A DNA stretch of 11,197 bases from Bacteroidales bacterium (GTDB lineage: Bacteria; Bacteroidota; Bacteroidia; Bacteroidales; Bacteroidaceae), in contig SFKY01000077.1 of NCBI GenBank assembly GCA_004554665.1, positions 1-11,197 of the forward strand. Direction: 5' to 3'. A model generated the notes under the pieces. The model did not search any database and was not told the DNA's origin. It saw only the letters and a list, made by a program, of their open reading frames with translations. A program made the translations under genes and the position numbers. This document shows positions 6,116 through 11,197 of the stretch, one piece after another (position 1 is the stretch's first letter; each line of letters starts with the position of its first letter).

Positions 6116-6932
6116 CAGGCTGACCATCGTCAAGGAGGTGGACTTCGGACTCTACCTCGACGGCGGAGACGAGGGCGAGATATTGCTCCCCCGCCGCTAT
6201 GTGCCCGAAAAATGGGCTGTGGGAGAAACGCTCGAGGTGTTTATCTACCTCGACCAAGAGGAGCGTCTGATAGCCACTACCGAGCATCCTACCGCCAAAG
6301 TGGGCGAATTTGCCTATTTGCCGTGTACGTGGGTAAACGAGTACGGCGCATTCCTCGACTGGGGACTGATGAAAGACATTTTCTGTCCGTTCCGTGAGCA
6401 GAAACGGCGCATGGAGATAGGGCAGTCGTACGTGGTCTACATCACCATCGACCCCGACAGTTACCGCATCATGGCATCGGCCAAGGTCGAGCACTATTTT
6501 GCCACCGACACACCCAACTATACCAATGGCCAAGAGGTGGACATCATGGTCTGGCAGAAGACCGACCTCGGTTTCAAGGTCATTGTAGACAACCATTACC
6601 CCGGCCTGGTCTACCGTGACCAGATTTTCAAGCACATCCAGACGGGCGACCGCATGAAAGGCTACGTTGCACAGGTGCGTCCCGACGGCAAGATAGACCT
6701 GACCCTGCAGCCCACGGGGCGCAGACAGACACTCGACTTCTCGGAGACGTTGCTGCAATACCTCAAAGCCCACGACGGATATTGCCCATTGGGCGACAAG
6801 AGCGACGCAGAAGACATCAAGCGTCTCTTCTGTGTGAGCAAGAAAGTGTACAAACGAGCTGTCGGAGATCTCTACAAGCGACGCCTCATCACCCTCGAGG
6901 ACGAGGGAATCAAACTGAATCCCGAGGTTTGA
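6087..6932 (+). CDS. CvfB-like S1 RNA-binding protein
   Basis: Product of 281 residues matching the CvfB (conserved virulence factor B) architecture. It has three S1-like OB-fold segments at about 4-65, 71-135 and 148-208, and a C-terminal winged-helix-like segment (about 218-278, with AEDIKRLFCVSKKVYKRAVGDL). CvfB of Staphylococcus aureus binds RNA and influences virulence gene expression; the role in Bacteroidales is not established. The start ATG at 6087 gives the expected short lead into RLTIVKEVDFGLYLD and overlaps the last 29 bases of lolD in a different frame, an unusually long but plausible overlap that suggests coupled translation. A later start would cut into the first S1 strand. 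It ends 74 bases before the recombinase gene. Confidence 0.88.
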   Translation: MKSVKLGAYNRLTIVKEVDFGLYLDGGDEGEILLPRRYVPEKWAVGETLEVFIYLDQEERLIATTEHPTAKVGEFAYLPCTWVNEYGAFLDWGLMKDIFCPFREQKRRMEIGQSYVVYITIDPDSYRIMASAKVEHYFATDTPNYTNGQEVDIMVWQKTDLGFKVIVDNHYPGLVYRDQIFKHIQTGDRMKGYVAQVRPDGKIDLTLQPTGRRQTLDFSETLLQYLKAHDGYCPLGDKSDAEDIKRLFCVSKKVYKRAVGDLYKRRLITLEDEGIKLNPEV

Positions 6933-6968
6933 TTTTTCACCTACCGCATCCCTATCACAAATAAAAAC

Positions 6969-7021
6969 AATCATTCTGTCCGTTTTGTCTACGAATCTTA
7001 AAGCAAATGGACAGGATGATT
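6969..7021 (+). promoter_or_regulatory. Hairpin covering the recombinase start codon
   Basis: Bases 6969-6985 pair with 7005-7021 over 17 positions. Fifteen pairs are Watson-Crick and two are G-U in the plus-strand RNA (T6975/G7015 and G6982/T7008), with a 19-base loop. The right arm contains the ATG at 7007 and the alternative ATG at 7016. It may sequester the start in mRNA, or be a dyad bound by the recombinase itself. The arm spacing is too wide for a typical core recombination site with a 6-8 bp crossover region. Confidence 0.6.
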
Positions 7022-8017
7022 ACAATTAACATTAAGCCTACCTCCCCAGACGGCAAGGCCGCCGTGGGTGAGTATGTCATCTACATTGGTGACGACGGAC
7101 AAATCGTACAACAACCCGTTTCCTCTACCAGCGACACCACGCTCTATCCCTTTATGAAGGAGCAGATCACCATGCTCTCCCATCAAGGGCATCAGCGCAC
7201 GGCAGAGACCTATCAGGCCACGCTGCGGAGCATCTGCCGGTTCATGCAGGGAACCGACGTTCCGCTGTCGCTCATCGACTGCAGTTTCATGCAACGCTAT
7301 GAGGACCACCTGAAGGCCCGCCGCCTGAAACGCAACACTATCTCTTTCTACATGCGGGTGCTGCGTGCCGTGTACAACAAGGCTGTAAGCAGCGGGCTCA
7401 CCGAAGACCGCAAACCCTTCAGAACCGTGTACACGGGCATCGGGAAGACCTCGAAGCGCGCCATCTCGCTCGTCGACCTGCGTGTCATCCACACCTGTGT
7501 GTGCCCGACATTTGCCCTGCGGTTGCCACGCGACCTGTTTCTCTTCAGTTTCTACACCCGCGGCATGTCGTTCATCGACATGGCCTACCTGAAAAAGACG
7601 GATGTGAAAAACGGGATGCTGACCTACAAGCGCCGAAAGACAGGACAGCACCTGCAGATACGATGGGAACCATGCATGCAGCGCATCGTAGACCGCTACG
7701 AGCAGTTCACCGACGGCTATCTGCTGCCCATCATCCGCAAGCGAAAGGGGCGGGAACGCACACAGTACAAGAATAAGCAGTGTGCCATCAACAAGCAACT
7801 GAAACGCCTGAGTCGCATCCTGCACTTAGACAGCCCCTTGTCCATGTACGTGGCACGACATTCATGGGCCACCATTGCCAAAGAGATGAATATCCCGCTG
7901 AGCATTATCAGCGACGGCATGGGCCATCACTCCCTGCAAACCACCCAGATATATCTCGCAACAATCGACGCAGAAGCCATCGACGCTGCCAATAAGAAGA
8001 TAATCAGTCAGCTATAG
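7007..8017 (+). CDS. Tyrosine recombinase / site-specific integrase
   Basis: Product of 336 residues. It has a short N-terminal beta-strand region that looks like a reduced arm-binding domain (about 4-45), a SAM-like core-binding domain (about 50-145), and the catalytic domain (about 150-336). Catalytic residues by motif are R185 in FYTRGMSF, the beta-hairpin lysine K211 in KRRKTG, R284 in YVARHSWAT, H307 in GMGHHS and the nucleophile Y316 in TTQIYL. The usual His of HxxR is Tyr281 (YxxR), as is common in Bacteroidetes recombinases. The protein should therefore be active for DNA strand exchange: integration, excision or inversion. It is separated from cvfB by 74 bases with no clear -7 box. 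It converges on the lipoprotein/surface protein unit. No attachment sites, tRNA or transposon partner were found, so whether it is an integrase remnant or an invertase for surface genes is open. Confidence 0.92.
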   Translation: MDRMITINIKPTSPDGKAAVGEYVIYIGDDGQIVQQPVSSTSDTTLYPFMKEQITMLSHQGHQRTAETYQATLRSICRFMQGTDVPLSLIDCSFMQRYEDHLKARRLKRNTISFYMRVLRAVYNKAVSSGLTEDRKPFRTVYTGIGKTSKRAISLVDLRVIHTCVCPTFALRLPRDLFLFSFYTRGMSFIDMAYLKKTDVKNGMLTYKRRKTGQHLQIRWEPCMQRIVDRYEQFTDGYLLPIIRKRKGRERTQYKNKQCAINKQLKRLSRILHLDSPLSMYVARHSWATIAKEMNIPLSIISDGMGHHSLQTTQIYLATIDAEAIDAANKKIISQL

Positions 8018-8021
8018 GGGC

Positions 8022-8073
8022 AAAAAAAGGGAGAAAGCTGCAGACTTTCCCAAGCCCAATGTCGCTTTCTCCC
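8022..8073 (-). terminator. Intrinsic terminator, minus strand (second of two)
   Basis: GGGAGAAAGC (8029-8038) and GCTTTCTCCC (8064-8073) are perfect 10-bp inverted arms. On the minus strand the stem is followed by seven T (8028-8022). A competing, more local hairpin can form inside it (GGGAAAG with CTTTCTCCC around a 7-base loop). It stops minus-strand transcripts before they run into the convergent recombinase. On the plus strand no T run follows, although the stem lies just after the recombinase stop. Confidence 0.8.
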
Positions 8074-8109
8074 GCTCCTACAATAAGACTAATTAGCAAA
8101 TTTACAGAT

Positions 8110-8170
8110 AAAAAAGCCAAGTGTAAGACTTCCGATGATACATCCGTAGGACCGGAATGTCACCTTGGCT
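8110..8170 (-). terminator. Intrinsic terminator, minus strand (first of two, after the lipoprotein gene)
   Basis: AGCCAAG (8164-8170 read on the minus strand) pairs with CTTGGCT (8121-8115) and is followed by a T run (8115-8110). The 42-base interior is itself structured: TTCC/GGAA, and a small GATG-TAT-CATC hairpin. It follows the lipoprotein stop codon by about 45 bases. The nested fold is more elaborate than a simple terminator. Confidence 0.7.
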
Positions 8171-8214
8171 CACAATTATTTCATGAGATTACCACACGAT
8201 TGTGGCTCCTTTGC

Positions 8215-8559
8215 TTATTCATACTCCAGTTTGATGGCACAGCGGCCGTTGTCCATATCGTCCTTGTGGCGATAGAGCATACCGTCACGCAGATAGTAAT
8301 AGGCCGGGTCACCATTAAACTCGATTGTGGCAAAAGGACTGTCGTGGTTGGCACCGTCGCGCCAGCGCGTCTGGTTCACCTTGTCATCGCCCACAAACTG
8401 AATCGTGGCCGAGTAGTCCTCCTTGAGCTCAAACTTGTTTCCAAACTCATCCACAAATGTACCTGCAAACTTTCCCTTACGGCTGTCGCCGCTGCCGCAT
8501 GATACAGCCAGCACCACCGTCAGAGCGAGTACAGACAGTCTTATGATTCTTTGCAACAT
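8215..8559 (-). CDS. Small predicted lipoprotein, unknown function
   Basis: Product of 114 residues that I do not recognise. The N-terminus is a signal peptide: MLQRIIRLS, a hydrophobic core, then LAVSC with the lipid-modified cysteine at C21 and a short Gly/Ser/Asp linker (GSGDSRKG). The mature part of about 90 residues looks like small beta-strands. It includes GTFVDEFGNKFELKEDYSATIQF and a YYYLRDGMLYRHKDD segment, reminiscent of small extracytoplasmic beta-sheet proteins of Bacteroidales. Export with an envelope location is likely. It lies 85 bases downstream of the surface protein gene on the same strand, with a hairpin between, and is followed by two terminators. No own promoter was recognised. 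The ATG at 8559 is chosen because the signal peptide starts there. Confidence 0.82.
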   Translation of the reverse strand: MLQRIIRLSVLALTVVLAVSCGSGDSRKGKFAGTFVDEFGNKFELKEDYSATIQFVGDDKVNQTRWRDGANHDSPFATIEFNGDPAYYYLRDGMLYRHKDDMDNGRCAIKLEYE

Positions 8560-8582
8560 AATTACTTACTGATTGTTTATTG

Positions 8583-8619
8583 AAAAGGGCGCTCTTCCCT
8601 TTAGTGAAAGAGCACCCTT
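8583..8619 (-). terminator. Hairpin between surface protein gene and lipoprotein gene
   Basis: On the minus strand AAGGGTGCTCTT (8619-8608) pairs with AAGAGCGCCCTT (8596-8585) over 12 positions, with one U-G wobble and an 11-base loop. Only a short T stretch follows. On the plus strand the same position would be a C-A mismatch, which supports minus-strand reading. It could be a partial terminator that lowers lipoprotein expression, or an mRNA-stabilising 3' end. Confidence 0.65.
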
Positions 8620-8644
8620 GACGCTTTAGTCGTTTAATACAATT

Positions 8645-11197
8645 TTACTGATTGATTGTGCTGGCCACGTCAACGTTGATCCAGTCGGTCAGGATATCAC
8701 CCCAGCCATAGGTTACGGTTACCTTCACACGGATGATGAAGCCCTTGTTCACCGTAGTACCATTGTTCTTGTAGGTGATGAATCCGTACTTGCTCGTCTT
8801 CTTGCCCATGGTGCCGGCAGATGCCATATCCAACTCGATGGTTGCAGGTACAGGAGCGAAGCTGCCGTTGAGATTGCACTCTGCGTTGGCCTTGTCGAAC
8901 GATACGCTGAACGGACCGTAGAAGCCCCAGTAGTTGGTGTACTTGCTGAAGGCACGTCCACGCCAGTCAGACGGGTCGATCAGGTCTTCGAGACGGATGT
9001 AAGAACCAGCCTCACCTACGTCTACACCATCGACGAAGTTGTCGGCAGCCTTAGAGGCGATGTTGACAGGACGGATGAAGTTAGCACGGAAGTAGGTAGC
9101 ACCCTTGAATGTGATAGTGACAGGCTTTGTCAAGTCTTCGCATACATAGCCGATAGCCTGGATGAGAGCATACATCTCACCTGTGTTGAGCAGTTCCTTA
9201 GCAGTAGCACTCTGCTTGTTGTAGGTGATGGTGTTGGCAGCACCCGTCTGGTTGTCGTTGCTGATGGTAGCGATTACCTCATCACCAACCATCAGCTTGA
9301 GACGATCGGCAGACAAAGTGAAGGTGTAGTTCTTGCCATCGATTGTCTTCTGACCCTTCATGGCATCGCTGAAGGTGTAGATGATCTTGGTAACAGCATC
9401 ATCGAGCTTCAAGATACCTTTGTCGTTGGTCACGAACGGTGAGTTGAGGTCGTTTACGAATACACAGTTGGCAGGATTGTTATCGGTGAGTGATGTGGGC
9501 ACGCTGACATTGAACTTAGCGTAGGTCTTGTCTGCATCCCAGTACTCAGAGATAAACTGCGAAGCGGCGATGTCGTAAGACTTCTTCAGGTCACCAATAT
9601 TGGCAGTAAGCTTAATCTCTACATAGTTGCTTGAACCAGGAGCCACAGCGTAGCGAACCACATTGGTAACGGTCTTACCGGCATGTTTCCAAAGGTCATC
9701 CTCGGTGATGGTCCACTGCAGTACGTGTGTACCCTCCTGTGTGCTGTTGTCGCCGGTATTCACCTCTGTTACAGTACCCACATCGCCTGTTACAGCCTCA
9801 TCGCTGAATGACTGATAGTAGCTATGGAACTCGGTCTTACTCATGCCGAGCTGTGCATATACATACTGGCTCATCTGCTGATAGGTAGTCTTGTTGACAC
9901 CATCCTTACCGCAAGCGAATGCGAAGTCATTAGCCGTCAAATCATAATACTTAGGCTCGGGCTGTACCTGGTTGCGGGTAATCTTCACCTTGATATAAGC
10001 CACCTTCACGATAGCATTGCCATGCTTCAAGGTAACACGTACGATAGGAGTTCTGTCGATGGCAGAAGTACCATACTGCTCCTTGACGGCCAAAACACCA
10101 TTTGTCAAAGTCACGTACTCGGCCTGGTCGGTATTGTTAGAACCTACCTTGTAACCCTTCACCAGTTCGTATGCGAACGACATACCCAGCTTCTCCAGGT
10201 CAGCTACGCTGTGCTTGGTCTGTGTCAGCTCGTGAGCCTCTACATACTTGGTCAGGTCGAACGGCTCGTTGTAAACCATTGTCAAGTCTACAGTCTCACC
10301 AGCCTGATCCAGTGTACGGATGTTGGTATTGTTGCCAGCCTCGTTATCTACAGCGTTGGCAAAACGACGGAAGTGATAGTCTACAGGAGTAGCCTGAGCA
10401 AACTTCACTGCATCGGCAATGCGCAGATCCTGCATATCCTTCTTGTAGACAGTAGCATAGTCAGAAGTAACGTTCTCACCATTTTCCTTGGTAGTCTGCA
10501 GAGCCACTACAGAAATCTTCTCACCGGTAGCAGGTTTACCCTTCACGTCTACCTTTACCTTCAAGATACCGTTCTCGAAGCTGAGGAACTCGGCATTGAC
10601 AGCAAAGTCCTCAGAAGCCGCAGCGCGGGTAGAGATATAGTCGCTGTTGGCACGAACCACAAACTTGAGGTTCTTCAAATCCTCTACGTTAGCGTTGGCA
10701 GGATTTACGTGGTAGCAAGCAACGGTAGTAGGATTAACCACGGTAGCAGCATTGGCAGTCTCTGTAGTCTCATCAGCTGTATCTTTTTTCTTCAGCGTGA
10801 GCGCTTTGTAAGAGAACGAAGTCACCTCGATACCGGGAACACCGTCAACATACTTCTCAGGCACGAATACGAAACCACGGAGGGCATTGCTCAATGGGAT
10901 TTCAATGGAAATACCTGTTCCGTCACCATTCTTAACGTTATACAAAGACAGTTTGCCATTATCCATTACAGCAGAGATGGCATTGTCGTCTGTTGAACGC
11001 CATACGATGTTGGTATGGCTGAGGACATTACCATTAGCATCGCAGAGGTCAAACTTGCCCGTTTCGGGATTGGGGTAATAGTAGTTACCATCGGCACCAT
11101 CAGCACCGGGAGCACCAGGAGTACCGGGAGCACCAGGCTGACCATCTGCACCATCAGTACCATCAGCACCGGGAGCACCAGGAGCACCGGGAGCACC
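8645..11197 (-). CDS. Surface protein with collagen-like Gly-X-Y tract, C-terminal part (partial)
   Basis: The frame is open from the stop (TAA at 8647-8645) to the right edge, 850 codons with no certain start. The first Met in frame (10966) is internal, because coding sequence clearly continues upstream of it. At the edge there are 12 Gly-X-Y triplets (GAP, GAD, GTD, GQP, GTP; 11197-11090). A segment NYYYPNPETGKFDLCDANG... resembles the region after the collagen-like stretch in DUF4988/PL29-lyase N-terminal proteins of Bacteroidales. The remaining ~750 residues look like several beta-rich Ig-like modules (segments such as SDYISTRAAA, ISVVALQTTKENGENVTSDY and YDLTANDFAFACGKDGV), ending WINVDVASTINQ. 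No type IX C-terminal sorting motif is visible. Anchoring is probably through an N-terminal lipoprotein signal outside the window. A surface-exposed structural or adhesive role is inferred only. Promoter and N-terminus are not in the window. Confidence 0.85.
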   Translation of the reverse strand, partial: GAPGAPGAPGADGTDGADGQPGAPGTPGAPGADGADGNYYYPNPETGKFDLCDANGNVLSHTNIVWRSTDDNAISAVMDNGKLSLYNVKNGDGTGISIEIPLSNALRGFVFVPEKYVDGVPGIEVTSFSYKALTLKKKDTADETTETANAATVVNPTTVACYHVNPANANVEDLKNLKFVVRANSDYISTRAAASEDFAVNAEFLSFENGILKVKVDVKGKPATGEKISVVALQTTKENGENVTSDYATVYKKDMQDLRIADAVKFAQATPVDYHFRRFANAVDNEAGNNTNIRTLDQAGETVDLTMVYNEPFDLTKYVEAHELTQTKHSVADLEKLGMSFAYELVKGYKVGSNNTDQAEYVTLTNGVLAVKEQYGTSAIDRTPIVRVTLKHGNAIVKVAYIKVKITRNQVQPEPKYYDLTANDFAFACGKDGVNKTTYQQMSQYVYAQLGMSKTEFHSYYQSFSDEAVTGDVGTVTEVNTGDNSTQEGTHVLQWTITEDDLWKHAGKTVTNVVRYAVAPGSSNYVEIKLTANIGDLKKSYDIAASQFISEYWDADKTYAKFNVSVPTSLTDNNPANCVFVNDLNSPFVTNDKGILKLDDAVTKIIYTFSDAMKGQKTIDGKNYTFTLSADRLKLMVGDEVIATISNDNQTGAANTITYNKQSATAKELLNTGEMYALIQAIGYVCEDLTKPVTITFKGATYFRANFIRPVNIASKAADNFVDGVDVGEAGSYIRLEDLIDPSDWRGRAFSKYTNYWGFYGPFSVSFDKANAECNLNGSFAPVPATIELDMASAGTMGKKTSKYGFITYKNNGTTVNKGFIIRVKVTVTYGWGDILTDWINVDVASTINQ
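11090..11197 (-). repeat. Collagen-like coding repeat with 63-bp period
   Basis: Twelve Gly-X-Y codon triplets. Read on the minus strand, the first seven triplets (11197-11135: GAP GAP GAP GAD GTD GAD GQP) are followed by a near copy (11134-11090: GAP GTP GAP GAD GAD). Even the synonymous Pro codon pattern (CCC, CCT, CCC) is conserved, which points to a 63-bp duplication rather than chance. The repeat continues beyond the edge, so copy number is unknown. Confidence 0.85.

Noticed and set aside
6969..7021. Core recombination site for the tyrosine recombinase
   Set aside because: The arms are 13-17 bases apart from a 19-27 base centre, much wider than the usual 6-8 bp crossover region, and no second copy was noticed in the window. 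I keep it as a regulatory hairpin.
6081..7825. Long minus-strand open frames opposite cvfB (297 residues) and the recombinase (275 residues)
   Set aside because: Both mirror intact plus-strand genes with clear motifs, and neither contains a recognisable domain.
8059..8502. Plus-strand frame of 147 residues over the terminators and the lipoprotein gene
   Set aside because: It spans two structured terminators and is antisense to a gene with a clear signal peptide and lipobox.
9824..10996. Plus-strand open frame of 390 residues opposite the surface protein
   Set aside because: Length alone is not evidence. It is antisense to a continuous 850-codon frame with coherent beta-rich modules and has Ile/Leu/His-rich shadow composition.
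10966..11196. Minus-strand frame of 76 residues rich in Leu/Pro/Val/Met
   Set aside because: It is the collagen-like repeat read out of frame. The Gly-X-Y frame is continuous with the downstream protein.

Overview
The window looks like a chromosomal segment of a Bacteroidales bacterium, most likely of the Prevotella group. The signs are -7 boxes of the Bacteroidetes type (TAnnTTTG, usually followed by CA), weak or absent Shine-Dalgarno sequences, a YxxR-type Bacteroidetes tyrosine recombinase, and a surface protein with a collagen-like stretch followed by a segment resembling the DUF4988/PL29-lyase N-terminal region. The genus is an inference. No 16S or other taxonomic marker is present.

Left part (1-3107) is amino acid metabolism. 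A few codons of an unknown minus-strand gene leave the left edge. Its start lies in an 11-bp inverted repeat. A 330-base intergenic region then carries a 65-bp tandem duplication (two copies plus 9 bases) whose copies each end in a promoter-like -7 sequence. This feeds ilvA (threonine ammonia-lyase, medium form) and ridA (enamine/imine deaminase that clears the IlvA product). Converging on them is asd (aspartate-semialdehyde dehydrogenase), which supplies the pathway leading to threonine, the IlvA substrate. A long hairpin (2003-2077) separates the convergent units.

Middle part (3108-6932) is a plus-strand operon: a CPA2-type membrane antiporter with a cytosolic Usp-like tail, a LolD-type ABC ATPase, and a CvfB-like S1 RNA-binding protein that overlaps the end of lolD by 29 bases. 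Its promoter is divergent from the asd promoter.

Right part (6933-11197) has an accessory character. It holds a tyrosine recombinase whose start codon lies inside a 17-bp hairpin, two consecutive minus-strand terminators, a small predicted lipoprotein on the minus strand, an inter-gene hairpin, and the long C-terminal part (850 codons) of a surface protein. That protein's collagen-like Gly-X-Y tract runs off the right edge. A recombinase beside a repetitive surface protein suggests a phase-variable locus, but no invertible repeat pair or second recombination site is visible here. The surface gene's own promoter lies outside the window.

No tRNA, rRNA, CRISPR array or complete transposon was seen. 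The best candidates for undescribed biology are the duplicated promoter-bearing 65-bp repeat before ilvA, the hairpins that bury start codons at the left-edge gene and at the recombinase, and the recombinase/collagen-like surface protein pairing.
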